This document shows, one piece after another, positions 50,324 through 58,601 of a stretch of 63,008 nucleotides of DNA. Under the pieces are notes generated by a model, which saw only the letters and a list, made by a program, of their open reading frames with translations, searched no databases and had not been told where the DNA came from. The stretch's first letter is position 1, and the number at the start of each line of letters is the position of its first letter. The translations under genes were made by a program, and so were the position numbers. Origin of the DNA: Blautia glucerasea (lineage in GTDB: Bacteria > Bacillota > Clostridia > Lachnospirales > Lachnospiraceae); NCBI RefSeq assembly GCF_020537505.1, contig NZ_JAJBMO010000023.1, positions 1 through 63,008 on the forward strand, given 5' to 3'.

Positions 50324-51262
50324 CTATCTGCTGTCACGTTCTGCACGATTACGCAAAAACTTGTTGTAATGCTCCAATGCTTTGCAGACAAAATCCTCCG
50401 TCTGACTGACGGGAATGTTTTTCGGGATAAGCTGTCTTACTCTGTCGCCCCTCAACACGATTTTTTCCTTTTGGTTCGGCTTTTCCTCAGACATAACAGC
50501 GTGGATTGCTTCGGTTGTAAGGTTGCCCTCGTTGAATAACTTTCGCATACGGATTGTCTGGTCGTGTGACGGGGTAGCGTCATTCAGGTCGATTTCGTCA
50601 ACCACATCACGCTGGCAATCTTCATCGAGATAAGAAAGTTCTACGGCAGGACGCATTTTAATACGCCCCTCGTCAACAAATTCAAGCAGTTCGGGAACAA
50701 GGTTTGTCAGACGCACATATCGGTGTATCTGATTTCTGCTGTCCCCTGTTTCCTGTGCAATTTGTTCATCGGTTCGTAAATTCGTCCCCACTGGGGACAC
50801 ATTTTCTTTTCTTGGTCTGCCTGCTTGTCTTTTCATTGCTTCCAAACGCATTTTATACGCAAAGGCTTTTTCACTCGGCAATATCTCTGACCTCTGGAAA
50901 TTACTTTCAACCATTAAAATGGTCGCTTCATCTCTGTTCAGGTCTACAATCTCACTTCTCAGGGTTTCAAACCCTGCCAGTTCACACGCTCGCTTTCGTC
51001 TGTGTCCTGAAACAAGTTCGTATCTGCCGTCCTCTTTCTGCCTTACCGTTGCCGGAGTAATAACCCCTCTTTCCTTGACACTCTCCACAAGCTGCATCAT
51101 ATCTTCATCGTCCCTGACCTTAAACGGGTGGTCGGGAAAATCATCAATCAGCTCCAATGGAATATCTCGGATTTTTGAAAGCTGTTCTTCATCTCTCTGT
51201 GCCTGCGTGGTAAATAAATCATCGAGCTTCGTGAGAGTGAAGTCGCTCTTTCTTCCTGCCAT
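50324..51262 (-). CDS. parB: ParB-like partition protein
   Basis: A 312-aa ParB/Spo0J-type protein. The N-terminal ParB nuclease-like (CTPase) domain has DFPDHPFKVRDDEDMMQLVE, VRQKEDGRYELVSGHRRKRA and RDEATILMVESNFQRSEILP. A central HTH follows (TDEQIAQETGDSRNQIHRYV) and a C-terminal dimerisation helix. ParB binds a parS site and works with ParA to keep the excised circle stable. It overlaps parA by 44 bases. No parS sequence was identified. Confidence 0.92.
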   Translation of the reverse strand: MAGRKSDFTLTKLDDLFTTQAQRDEEQLSKIRDIPLELIDDFPDHPFKVRDDEDMMQLVESVKERGVITPATVRQKEDGRYELVSGHRRKRACELAGFETLRSEIVDLNRDEATILMVESNFQRSEILPSEKAFAYKMRLEAMKRQAGRPRKENVSPVGTNLRTDEQIAQETGDSRNQIHRYVRLTNLVPELLEFVDEGRIKMRPAVELSYLDEDCQRDVVDEIDLNDATPSHDQTIRMRKLFNEGNLTTEAIHAVMSEEKPNQKEKIVLRGDRVRQLIPKNIPVSQTEDFVCKALEHYNKFLRNRAERDSR

Positions 51263-52043
51263 CAGCTAACACCTCCTTCGTAAATTCGGTGTATGCCTTA
51301 GACACCGTACTGTTTGGCTCATAAGCAAAAATGCTCTTTCCTTTGGAAGAAGTTTCTGCGGCTTTTACAGCAATCGGAATAGATGTGCGATACAGTTTAA
51401 TCTGATTTCCGAAATTCTCCCGCAACGCTTCCACCGTACTTTTGGCGAGGTTTGTGCGGTTATCCACCAAAGTGAGAAGCATACCGTCTATCTTAATGTC
51501 CTGATTGATATACTTCTTGACTTTTGAAATGGTCTGCACAAGCTGGGTCATACCCTTAGCCGGCAAATACTGTGCCTGCACCGGAATAATCACGCTGTCT
51601 GCCGCAGATAAAGCATTGAGTGTTACCATACTCAGTGAGGGCATACAGTCAATCAGAACAAAATCATATCTGTCTTTGACCTGACTTAAATAATTCCTCA
51701 AAGTGGTTTCTCTGCTCATAGCGTTCATTAGGTTATATTCCATCGCCGAAAGTTCAAGGTTCGCCGGTAAAAGGTCAACGCCTTCCTCGTGATGCAGGAT
51801 ACCGTCTGTCGGGTCATTCATCGTTTCACTAATCACATCTGTAAGTTTCGTTGCAAGCGTGATACCCAAATTGTCTGTATCTCTCCAGCCGAGACAGGTG
51901 GTTAAATCTCCCTGTGGGTCTGCGTCTATGAGCAACACTTTCTTACCCTGCATTGCAAGCCCAACGCCAAGATTAACCGTTGTCGTTGTCTTTCCGACTC
52001 CGCCTTTTTGATTGCATATGGCAATCGTTTTGCAGTTTGACAC
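51219..52043 (-). CDS. parA: ParA/Soj-type partition ATPase
   Basis: A 274-aa deviant Walker ATPase. The P-loop is NQKGGVGKTTTTVNLG, switch I is LLIDADPQGDLT, Walker B is YDFVLIDCMPSL and a late VDNRTNLAKSTVE segment is present. ParA drives segregation of the excised or replicating ICE. It starts with GTG at 52043, 9 nt after AGGAGG. Upstream is a chain of short overlapping ORFs and the 54-bp leader shared with the pemK-xis-int operon. Confidence 0.93.
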   Translation of the reverse strand: MSNCKTIAICNQKGGVGKTTTTVNLGVGLAMQGKKVLLIDADPQGDLTTCLGWRDTDNLGITLATKLTDVISETMNDPTDGILHHEEGVDLLPANLELSAMEYNLMNAMSRETTLRNYLSQVKDRYDFVLIDCMPSLSMVTLNALSAADSVIIPVQAQYLPAKGMTQLVQTISKVKKYINQDIKIDGMLLTLVDNRTNLAKSTVEALRENFGNQIKLYRTSIPIAVKAAETSSKGKSIFAYEPNSTVSKAYTEFTKEVLADGRKKERLHSHEAR

Positions 52044-52064
52044 CTCTTGCGTCCTCCTTTCGAT

Positions 52065-52205
52065 TTATTCATAGCCAATAAAAACGGCTATGTACTTGAC
52101 CGTTTCATTTCCTAAACGGTCGTGGCAATATTTATTCTCAATATCCCTTGCCAAGCATATCGCTTTCGGGAAGTCGTTAAGGAACAGGCTGCTTATCTGT
52201 ATCAT
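52065..52205 (-). CDS. 46-aa protein directly upstream of parA
   Basis: ATG 52205 begins MIQISSLFLNDFPKAICLAR and continues with DIENKYCHDRLGNETVKYIA to a TAA 21 bases before parA. The composition looks protein-like (an amphipathic helix, one Cys, a mixed C-terminal strand). AGAGG lies about 10 nt upstream. It is the last and longest of a chain of small ORFs leading into parA. Function unknown. Confidence 0.5.
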   Translation of the reverse strand: MIQISSLFLNDFPKAICLARDIENKYCHDRLGNETVKYIAVFIGYE

Positions 52206-52211
52206 AGGAAT

Positions 52212-52368
52212 CTAACCTCTGCCGGGTACTCCGCCAGCTCCGTAGAGAAGTATCATTATCTTTCTGACTGTCATCGCCATATCGGTTGCAATCCGATACT
52301 CATAGCAGGAGTTCTCGCTGTTCTGAAATTTTCAGAAGTTTTGGCGTACCCACTAAAGTGGCTATCAT
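52212..52368 (-). CDS. Chain of three overlapping mini-ORFs before parA
   Basis: ORF a (52300-52368, 22 aa, MIATLVGTPKLLKISEQREL...), ORF b (52271-52303, 10 aa, MSIGLQPIWR) and ORF c (52212-52274, 20 aa, MTVRKIMILLYGAGGVPGRG) are joined by ATGA stop/start overlaps. Each could re-initiate ribosomes from the previous one. Coding is not proven, but three serial overlaps by chance are unlikely. The stretch also holds the hairpins TTCTGAAA/TTTCAGAA (52321-52337) and GACCGTTT/AAACGGTC (52098-52121, inside the next ORF). Confidence 0.4.
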
Positions 52369-52443
52369 CAAAATTAAAGTCTTAACGACCTGTGTATTCA
52401 GTTGTCAAAGAACAGGTGAAAAGGCTTCCGTTTTCATCATCAG

Positions 52444-52497
52444 GAAATAACCCCTTCACTCATTGCACAAAAGGCTTCATTTTGGACACCCAAAATC
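52444..52497 (-). repeat. 54-bp leader repeat, copy 2
   Basis: It matches 12579-12632 with one mismatch, in the same orientation. Here it lies upstream of the mini-ORF chain and parA, after the terminator of the 57-aa gene. A TTGACA box at about 52417 follows it in the reading direction, so it may be an upstream regulatory or leader segment. Confidence 0.8.
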
Positions 52498-52543
52498 GCT
52501 GCTTTTCCGAAAAAAAATCCAAAAAATTTTTGACAACAAAAAA

Positions 52544-52573
52544 GCCGCCTGTTTCGGTTAAAAAACAGACGGC
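52544..52573 (-). terminator. Terminator of the zinc-ribbon/57-aa operon
   Basis: GCCGCCTGTTT (52544-52554) pairs with AAACAGACGGC (52563-52573, one wobble). On the minus strand a T6 run follows. Confidence 0.8.
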
Positions 52574-52587
52574 ATAAATGCTTGAAA

Positions 52588-52761
52588 TTATTTGATTTTC
52601 AGTTTCTTTTTCCTTGCGGACAGCACTTTCAGAAGAACTTCATCTACTGCGTCGGTGTATCTTCCTTGTACTATGAGGTTGTTTTTCAGATTGATAAGCG
52701 ACTGTATCACTCTGCTTTGCTCATCATCGGTTAGATAAATGTGATATTTCTTTTCTCTCAT
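52588..52761 (-). CDS. 57-aa small protein coupled to the zinc-ribbon gene
   Basis: ATG 52761 overlaps the stop of the upstream gene (ATGA). The product reads MREKKYHIYLTDDEQSRVIQ, then LKNNLIVQGRYTDAVDEVLL and a very basic tail (SARKKKLKIK). The LTDDEQxRVIxSLxxLKNxLIxxGRYTDAVDEVL pattern is that of small ribbon-helix-helix-like or relaxosome accessory proteins found in Firmicutes ICEs. It is followed by a strong terminator. Confidence 0.65.
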   Translation of the reverse strand: MREKKYHIYLTDDEQSRVIQSLINLKNNLIVQGRYTDAVDEVLLKVLSARKKKLKIK

Positions 52762-54146
52762 CGGCTGTTCCTCCAGTTCTTAAATATTTTCCTGATTATC
52801 TTAACATCTTCTTCTGTATCGGAAGATATAAATATATGTACGCTCTGAAATGCCGCTTTGATACGCTGTGCATATTCGGGTTCCGCTTCGTTTGACTTCA
52901 TCGGCAACTTAATGAGTTTGATTCCACGTTGTTTACAGAGATGTTCCTTTATTATATCTATCTTCTCCGAGTCCGTATTCACTTGAATGGCAACCTGCTC
53001 CAGTGGGATATATACATCAAGTGGAATGCCGAATAACCTATCAGAGCCAAGTTCAACTTTCAATCCTTTCAAATTGGCATAATAACTGATTACAAGAGCC
53101 GGGAACAATGACAGATACTCCTGCTCACATATTCTGCACCCTTTTACGAGAACAGTACGCTCGTTTATCTTCATACTCCAAGAATGACCGTATCTGCATT
53201 GCCACCATGCTCTCTTTGCTGAATTTCTTGAAACTTCCGTCGGCTTCAACTTATTTAATTCATAATTCCATTCTGTCAAAAGCTGCTTATCTGTCGTAGC
53301 CAAATCATTGTATCCGGCAAGCACTTCTCGCTCTGCACAGACAGGGCAAACCGTTCCTTTCACACGGGCATTGATAACTGATTTCCACTCGTTTCCACAT
53401 TTTCTGCAATGCCACCATACATTTTTCCTCGACTTTGCATTGACTTCATCCGGTTGCAGAGGATAGTTTTTCTCTGACCATTCTTTGGCTATCTGTGGGT
53501 GTGTACTTTTTAGGTCATTCCTGCCTTTTATAAATGTATAGCCACTGCAACAAGGACATTTACTGCCGCCTGAACGTGTAGAGATAAGCGTATTCCATTC
53601 ATAACCGCAGGTTCTGCACTTCCACCAAGCCTTGCTGTTTGCAAACGCCATAACTTCGGTAGGCTTCTTTTCATTCTTGTCCGACCATTCATTTGCAACT
53701 TCCGGGAACAGGGTTGCAAGGTCATTAAATCCGGCAAGAACTTTATTATGGGAGCAATACGGACAGCCTGTTTTGTTGATGGTTCTGCTCTTTACAGTGG
53801 CTATCCATTCGTGTCCTAATTTACACTTCCATATCACTTTCTTGTGTGAGCCGATAGATACCTCTGTCGGCTTGATTTCATTTTTCTCTGACCACTCCGA
53901 AGCCAATTCCGGCTTCAATGTACATAAATCGTTAATTTCCTCAATCACTCTCGCACCGGAGCATATGGGGCATTTCTCGCCACTGGAACGAGCCTTTATA
54001 CTTGTTTCCCATTCGTGACCGCAAGCACCTTTCCACCATACTTTCTTATTCGAGCCGAAAGTCACGCTGTCCGGTGTCAGCGGTAAATTCCTATCCGACC
54101 ATTCGGCAATCAATTCGGGATGTACTGCCGCTAAACTGTTACTCAT
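52758..54146 (-). CDS. Multi zinc-ribbon protein with nuclease-like C-terminus
   Basis: This 462-aa protein contains five copies of a treble-clef/zinc-ribbon unit of about 65 residues (DUF4379-type). Each unit has a P-E-x-x-x-E-W-S-x-x-N opening, P-x-x-V, a WWK(C)xxxHEW element and CPxC or CxxC pairs. The C-terminal 110 residues (ALVISYYANLKGLKVELGSD, then IPLDVYIPLEQVAIQVNTDS and RGIKLIKLP) have the E-x..D-x-x-I-x..(Q/E)-x-(K/N) layout of Vsr/PD-(D/E)xK nucleases, though the catalytic Lys is not clear. Family knowledge suggests DNA binding plus nicking. Its place at the edge of the ICE suits a transfer or defence role. Confidence 0.75.
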   Translation of the reverse strand: MSNSLAAVHPELIAEWSDRNLPLTPDSVTFGSNKKVWWKGACGHEWETSIKARSSGEKCPICSGARVIEEINDLCTLKPELASEWSEKNEIKPTEVSIGSHKKVIWKCKLGHEWIATVKSRTINKTGCPYCSHNKVLAGFNDLATLFPEVANEWSDKNEKKPTEVMAFANSKAWWKCRTCGYEWNTLISTRSGGSKCPCCSGYTFIKGRNDLKSTHPQIAKEWSEKNYPLQPDEVNAKSRKNVWWHCRKCGNEWKSVINARVKGTVCPVCAEREVLAGYNDLATTDKQLLTEWNYELNKLKPTEVSRNSAKRAWWQCRYGHSWSMKINERTVLVKGCRICEQEYLSLFPALVISYYANLKGLKVELGSDRLFGIPLDVYIPLEQVAIQVNTDSEKIDIIKEHLCKQRGIKLIKLPMKSNEAEPEYAQRIKAAFQSVHIFISSDTEEDVKIIRKIFKNWRNSR

Positions 54147-54281
54147 ATCAAAACCTCCACTTCCTCTGTGATTAGAGTATATGAAGTTTCGGCTTTTTCT
54201 TGTAGTTTGCGAATCTCAGTAAAAATAAAAAAGCCCATCAAGAAAAGATTTTTCTTCTCTCAAAGGGCAACATACGACCGA

Positions 54282-54449
54282 TTACTCATCATCTATATGT
54301 AATCGCTGATTTATTTCTTTTACCAATTCTTTAGGGTCTTCCGTTCGTAATCTTTTTGCAAACTCAATCATTATTTCCTGTTCTTCCTTGCTCATTTGCT
54401 CAAACATATCTGCCATCTCTTTTTCTCTCGGTGTCAATCGCATATACAT
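54282..54449 (-). CDS. 55-aa small protein near the right end
   Basis: ATG 54449 begins MYMRLTPREKEMADMFEQMS and continues KEEQEIMIEFAKRLRTEDPK to a TGA-free end at TAA 54284. The protein is charged and helical, with an LTPREKEM-type start. It lies alone between the zinc-ribbon gene and the right-end repeats, as small conserved genes do in related ICEs. No function can be given. Confidence 0.55.
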   Translation of the reverse strand: MYMRLTPREKEMADMFEQMSKEEQEIMIEFAKRLRTEDPKELVKEINQRLHIDDE

Positions 54450-54634
54450 TTCTTGTTTCTTATTCCTCCGATTTTAAGCTCATACAATATCGTATCGTCA
54501 GGAACATCTTAACTGTTATCCATCTTCTGTGCAAACATCGGTTTATAACGAAAAAATGGGCAATCCCGATTGGAACTGCCCATATATCTTGAAAATTATG
54601 CGATTTTTAAGGCTCTGCACCGTTTCAAGCACCA

Positions 54635-54655
54635 TTTGGTGTAAATTTGGTGTAT
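54635..54655 (+). repeat. Right-end TTGGTGTAAA repeats
   Basis: TTTGGTGTAAA (54635-54645) and TTGGTGTAT (54647-54655) match the left-end motifs at 9539-9569. They lie 520-540 bp inside the right core, just beyond the ICE-borne lysS 3' end. Candidate integrase arm sites. Confidence 0.6.
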
Positions 54656-54684
54656 TTGTGTATTTTCAGAGCTTTTTCACAAAT

Positions 54685-54721
54685 GAAGTACATCCCGTTT
54701 TGTAGGGTAAAACGGTACTTC
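54685..54721 (-). terminator. Hairpin directly after the rebuilt lysS stop codon
   Basis: GAAGTA (54685-54690) pairs with TACTTC (54716-54721), and CCGTTTT (54695-54701) with AAAACGG (54709-54715). There is no strong T-run, so it may be a 3'-end stabiliser or weak terminator supplied by the ICE. Confidence 0.55.
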
Positions 54722-56755
54722 TTAGTAGAGCTTTGCACCTGCCGGAATATGGTCATCTACCATAAGCAGATGGAGCTTTTCTTCGCCTTCTTCTTCGTGT
54801 ACTGCACTCAGAAGCATACCGCAAGAATCAATGCCCATCATTGCTCTTGGGGGAAGATTTGTGATTGCGATAAGTGTCTTACCAACAAGTTCTTCCGGCT
54901 CGTAATATACGTGAATACCGCTTAAAATGGTTCTATCCGTGCCTGTTCCGTCATCAAGAGTGAACTGAAGGAGTTTCTTTGACTTCGGTACTGCAACACA
55001 CTCTTTAACCTTTACAGCTCTGAAATCAGACTTTGAGAATGTATCAAAATCAACATCTTCTTCAAATAAAGGCTCAACCTTTACCTTAGAAAAATCAATC
55101 TTTTCAGGTTTTGAATTTGGTGTAGAAACTTCTTTATCCTTTACACCATTTTCGGATTTTACACCACCGAGGGTCTTCATTGTCGGGAAGAGCAGTACAT
55201 CACGGATGGCCTGGCTATCGGTGAGAAGCATAACCAGACGGTCGATTCCGTATCCAATACCACCTGTCGGCGGCATACCAATCTCAAGTGCATTCAGGAA
55301 GTCTTCATCTGTATGGTTAGCTTCCTCGTCACCAGCGTCTGCAAGAGCATCCTGTGCTTTGAAACGCTCGCGCTGATCGATCGGGTCGTTCAGCTCGGAG
55401 TATGCGTTACACATCTCCCATGTGTTGATGAAAAGCTCGAAACGCTCTACCTTGCTCGGATCAGTAGGTTTCTTCTTGGTCAAAGGAGAAATCTCGATCG
55501 GATGATCCATAATGAATGTTGGCTGGATCAGCTCTTTCTCGCAGTATTCCTCGAAGAAGAGATTGATGATATCACCTTTCTTGTGACGCTCCTCATACTC
55601 AATATGATGCTCAGCAGCAAGCTTCTTGGCAGCTTCATCATCAGGTACCTGATCGAAGTCGATTCCTGCATATTTCTTGATTGCATCGTTCATAGTCAGA
55701 CGTTCGAAGGGTTTGCTAAGGTCAATCTCAATACCATTATAGGAAATCTTCGCAGATCCGCACACCTTCTCTGCCAGGTAACGGAACATGGATTCCGTAA
55801 GTTCCATCATTCCTTCATAATCTGTATATGCCTGGTAAAGCTCCATCAGTGTAAACTCTGGATTATGGCGGGTATCAACGCCCTCATTACGGAATACACG
55901 GCCGATCTCGTAGACTCTCTCAAGTCCGCCTACGATCAGTCGTTTCAGATAAAGCTCCAGGGAAATACGAAGCTTAACATCTTCATTCAGTGCATTGTAA
56001 TGTGTCTCAAATGGTCTGGCAGCTGCACCACCAGCATTGGAAACCAGCATTGGAGTCTCTACTTCCATGAAATCACGGCCAGCAAGGAAGTTACGGATCT
56101 CCTTGAGGATCTGGGAACGTTTGACAAATACGTTCTTGCTCTCCTGATTCATGATCAGATCCACATATCTCTGACGATAACGCATATCTGTGTCAGTCAG
56201 TCCGTGGAATTTCTCTGGAAGGATCTGTAAACTCTTTGATAAAAGAGTCATTTTCTCTGCATGGATGGAAATCTCTCCAGTTCTGGTCCTGAATGCAAAA
56301 CCTTCCAGGCCGAAAATATCGCCAATATCAGATTTCTTGAAATCTGCGTAAGAATCTGCTCCGATGGCATCCCGTGCTACATATACCTGAATATTTCCCT
56401 GTAAATCCTGGATATTACAGAAAGAAGCCTTACCCATAACACGCTTGAACATCATACGTCCAGCGATGGATACGTGAACCGGGCTTGCGTCCATGATGGC
56501 TCTTCTCTCTTCGTAGTCCTTCTTGAGAGCTTCCTTCGCCTGCTCCTCGTCAAGACCAGCTATATCCAGCTCTTTACGGTCTTTCAGAAGCTCAGCCTCA
56601 TGTGCTTCATAGATGTTCTTTACTTCCAGTGAATGGTGGGTCTGGTTAAATTTTGTTATCTGAAATGGATCCTTGCCATTCGCCTGAAGTTCTGCCAGTT
56701 TATCACGGCGTACCTTCAGCAGCTGATTCAGATCCTGATTCTTCTGCTCTGCCAC
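54722..56755 (-). CDS. lysS: Lysyl-tRNA synthetase, host-ICE chimera
   Basis: A 677-aa class II LysRS with an added C-terminal tRNA-binding domain. Residues of about 1-523 are host-encoded: the N-terminal OB fold ([20 protein letters not shown]), motif 2 ([18 protein letters not shown]) and motif 3 ([14 protein letters not shown]). From about residue 524 (PTMK) the codons come from the ICE: a linker ([20 protein letters not shown]) and the Trbp111-like OB domain ([20 protein letters not shown], then [19 protein letters not shown]). It charges tRNA-Lys. It follows greA by 13 bases and shares its promoter. The frame is intact across the junction, so function is probably preserved. Confidence 0.95.
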   Translation of the reverse strand: MAEQKNQDLNQLLKVRRDKLAELQANGKDPFQITKFNQTHHSLEVKNIYEAHEAELLKDRKELDIAGLDEEQAKEALKKDYEERRAIMDASPVHVSIAGRMMFKRVMGKASFCNIQDLQGNIQVYVARDAIGADSYADFKKSDIGDIFGLEGFAFRTRTGEISIHAEKMTLLSKSLQILPEKFHGLTDTDMRYRQRYVDLIMNQESKNVFVKRSQILKEIRNFLAGRDFMEVETPMLVSNAGGAAARPFETHYNALNEDVKLRISLELYLKRLIVGGLERVYEIGRVFRNEGVDTRHNPEFTLMELYQAYTDYEGMMELTESMFRYLAEKVCGSAKISYNGIEIDLSKPFERLTMNDAIKKYAGIDFDQVPDDEAAKKLAAEHHIEYEERHKKGDIINLFFEEYCEKELIQPTFIMDHPIEISPLTKKKPTDPSKVERFELFINTWEMCNAYSELNDPIDQRERFKAQDALADAGDEEANHTDEDFLNALEIGMPPTGGIGYGIDRLVMLLTDSQAIRDVLLFPTMKTLGGVKSENGVKDKEVSTPNSKPEKIDFSKVKVEPLFEEDVDFDTFSKSDFRAVKVKECVAVPKSKKLLQFTLDDGTGTDRTILSGIHVYYEPEELVGKTLIAITNLPPRAMMGIDSCGMLLSAVHEEEGEEKLHLLMVDDHIPAGAKLY
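55116..55166. repeat. TGGTGTAAA repeats inside the lysS linker codons
   Basis: TTTGGTGTAG lies at 55116-55125 (plus). ATGGTGTAAA and TGGTGTAAA are on the minus strand at 55140-55149 and 55158-55166. They are in the linker-coding part ([10 protein letters not shown]), 11-60 bp from the core repeat at 55177. They match the left-end motif, so recombinase binding sites may double as codons. Confidence 0.6.
55177..55188 (+). other. attR core, 12-bp direct repeat
   Basis: Identical to attL at 9412-9423. To the right lies host lysS; to the left is the ICE-borne replacement 3' end. Confidence 0.8.
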
Positions 56756-56768
56756 TTTTGTGCCTCCC

Positions 56769-57251
56769 TTAGATATTACGCTGGATTTCCAGCACTTTGT
56801 ACTTCATGATACCGGTTGGCAGCTCTACTTCTACGATATCGCCTGTGTGTGCGCCGATCAGGGCCTTTCCTACAGGAGACTCGTTGGAAATCTTACCTTC
56901 CAGGCTGTTTGCCTCGGAGGATCCAACCAGCTTCAGTTCCATATCTTCTTCAAATTCGAAGTCATGTACTTTCACTTTACATCCTACGCTGATCTTGTCA
57001 AGGTCTACTTCGTCCTCAACTACGACCTCAGCGTTCTTCAGGATCTTCTCGATCTCTTCAATACGTGCTTCGATATCTCTCTGCTCATCTTTAGCTGCAT
57101 CGTACTCTGCATTCTCGGACAGGTCTCCCTGCTCTCTTGCTTCTTTGATCTTACCTGCTACTTCTTTTCTTTTTACTACCTTTAAATCATGCAGCTCTTC
57201 TTCCAGTTTTTTAAGTCCTGCATAGGTTAGTAAGTTCTTCTTTTCTTCCAT
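56769..57251 (-). CDS. greA: Transcription elongation factor GreA
   Basis: A 160-aa protein. The start is ATG 57251 ([20 protein letters not shown]); the longer in-frame start adds 12 unlikely residues. The N-terminal coiled coil has the GreA tip ([20 protein letters not shown]) with the acidic DxxE residues. The C-terminal FKBP-like domain has [20 protein letters not shown]. GreA restarts backtracked RNA polymerase by stimulating transcript cleavage. It is 13 bases before lysS and reads from the promoter at 57448-57476. Confidence 0.96.
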   Translation of the reverse strand: MEEKKNLLTYAGLKKLEEELHDLKVVKRKEVAGKIKEAREQGDLSENAEYDAAKDEQRDIEARIEEIEKILKNAEVVVEDEVDLDKISVGCKVKVHDFEFEEDMELKLVGSSEANSLEGKISNESPVGKALIGAHTGDIVEVELPTGIMKYKVLEIQRNI

Positions 57252-57447
57252 TATAGCCTTACTCCCTTTCATTCCGGCGGCGCCCATCGCCCCGTATCAT
57301 ACACTTCTTATATGCTGTTTCTCCTGGAAAATTCCATTTACTATGAAAAGCCTGGGCCTGATACCGTCTGTCCATAGCAATGTCCGCTGATACGAACATT
57401 TTTTACCCCAAAGGGTACAAATTCACTAGGATATTCACAGTTTCATC

Positions 57448-57476
57448 ATTATAGCTAAATCAAGGGGTATTGTCAA
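57448..57476 (-). promoter_or_regulatory. Consensus promoter of greA-lysS
   Basis: TTGACA (57476-57471), a 17-bp spacer and TATAAT (57453-57448): a perfect sigma-A promoter. The leader to the greA ATG is about 190 nt and contains a few short dyads but no recognised riboswitch. Confidence 0.9.
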
Positions 57477-57496
57477 GACAGAAAATAGGGAAAAAA

Positions 57497-57557
57497 AAGC
57501 GGAAAAAAAGATACCGCAGAACCACTTTTTTCTGTGATTCTGCGGTATCCCGCTTCT
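57497..57557. terminator. Terminator of hsp20, usable in both directions
   Basis: GATACCGCAGAA (57510-57521) is perfectly complementary to TTCTGCGGTATC (57538-57549), with outer AAGCGG/CCGCTT arms. On the minus strand T7 follows the inner stem. Confidence 0.85.
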
Positions 57558-57601
57558 TATTTATATATTCTTTCAGAATGTACTTCTGAAGGGGAAAAAC
57601 T

Positions 57602-58069
57602 TTATCCTTCAATGGCGATGTGTTTCTTCTCTTCTACTGCCGGTTTCGCTTCTTTCTTCGGAACGAACAGTTTCAGGATACCATGCTTGAACTCAGCCCT
57701 TACATCCTCCTGCTGGATATCCTCGCCTACATAGAAGCTTCGGCTGCAGGCACCTGCGTAACGCTCCCTACGGATGTAACGACCAGATTCTTTCTCCTGC
57801 TCGTCTTTGTCCAGACCCTTCTCAGCGCTGATGGTCAGATAACCGTTCTCCAAGGAAGCCTTAATTTCATCCTTGGTAAATCCAGGAAGATCAACAACCA
57901 GCTGGTATCCGTTATCCATTTCCTTAATATCGGTCTTCATAACGTGGCTGGCTCTCTTACCATAAAGCTTCTTCTCGGTATCTTTCATTGCTTTATCATC
58001 ATAATAGAATGGAAAATCATTAAAGAAATCATCAAATAAGTTCTCTCCAAAAATACTAGGCATTAACAT
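57602..58069 (-). CDS. hsp20: Hsp20 / alpha-crystallin small heat-shock protein
   Basis: A 155-aa small heat-shock protein: an N-terminal MPSIFGENLFDDFFNDFPFY segment, the alpha-crystallin domain (DIKEMDNGYQLVVDLPGFTK, then LENGYLTISAEKGLDKDEQE and SFYVGEDIQQEDVRAEFKHG), and an IxI-like LKLFVPK end. It is an ATP-independent chaperone that holds unfolded proteins. Translation can start at 58069 or at a second ATG (58063). The CIRCE element over its promoter puts it under HrcA. It is a single-gene unit with its own terminator. Confidence 0.95.
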   Translation of the reverse strand: MLMPSIFGENLFDDFFNDFPFYYDDKAMKDTEKKLYGKRASHVMKTDIKEMDNGYQLVVDLPGFTKDEIKASLENGYLTISAEKGLDKDEQEKESGRYIRRERYAGACSRSFYVGEDIQQEDVRAEFKHGILKLFVPKKEAKPAVEEKKHIAIEG

Positions 58070-58189
58070 AAGTCATCTCTCCTTTTTTATATATGCTGCT
58101 TACCTTGTTTCTTGGAACTCGGGTGGTAGGGAATTCATAGAGCTTTCATCTTTCGCTCTCTTTTTATCCCCTTCCTTTGTTCTAGTTGT

Positions 58190-58232
58190 AATATAGCACA
58201 TGTTATTAGCACTGTCAAGAGGTGAGTGCTAA
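58190..58232 (-). promoter_or_regulatory. CIRCE operator overlapping the hsp20 promoter
   Basis: TTAGCACTG (58206-58214), 9 bases, GAGTGCTAA (58224-58232): the CIRCE inverted repeat with one mismatch to consensus. TTGACA (58218-58213), a 17-bp spacer and TATATT (58195-58190) form the promoter, so HrcA binding would cover the -35 box. Confidence 0.9.
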
Positions 58233-58398
58233 TTATTTTGTGAAGAATTTGTGAAGCCTTGATTTTACAGGCTTTACAGGGATTTTCCACTTGCTTTCGC
58301 ACTCGATTTTCTTGATTTGACCACATTTTTACGACAAATCTTTGAAAAAATATATTCGTCTGATTTTCTTACCACATTTTGCGACAACGACTTATGGT

Positions 58399-58530
58399 TT
58401 ATACCACAGCAGGTACGGTTTCCGGCAGATTCATTTTAGACATCTCATTCTCCACGTGAGACTTCTCTGCAATATGATTGTAGACATTCATTGTGATCTG
58501 TGCATCTGAATGGTCCCAAAACTCAGTGAA
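58399..58530 (-). pseudogene. Remnant of a tyrosine recombinase C-terminus
   Basis: The minus strand reads WDHSDAQITMNVYNHIAEKS, then ENEMSKMNLPETVPAVV and a stop. The HSDAQITMNVYNH part is the end of the catalytic domain, with the tyrosine nucleophile, of phage/ICE integrases (normally LGHS..). Upstream the frame is lost within a few codons. It is the trace of another integrated element about 2 kb from lysS. The gap 58233-58601 otherwise holds no gene. Confidence 0.65.
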
Positions 58531-58601
58531 ACTTAGCAAAACTTAAATTAAATCTCTTTCAGACAATTCAATTTGGATATTCACCAACTGTGGATTATTT
58601 C

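Larger units (their letters stand above)
9412..55188. mobile_element. Integrative conjugative element inserted in lysS
   Basis: The element is about 45.8 kb. It is bounded by the 12-bp direct repeat TCATTGTCGGGA at 9412-9423 and 55177-55188. A Tn916-type integrase and excisionases are at the left end, and a replacement lysS 3' end is at the right end. The backbone has ParA/ParB, toprim, MobC and relaxase, PcfB, Maff2, VirB6-like, PrgI, VirB4, a CHAP/lytic transglycosylase and sortase B, which is the Tn1549/CTn-like mosaic seen in Clostridia. Cargo includes a peptide-export cluster and a phase-variable type I methylation locus. VirD4 and the large SNF2 helicase are truncated, so self-transfer is probably impaired. 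Confidence 0.92.
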
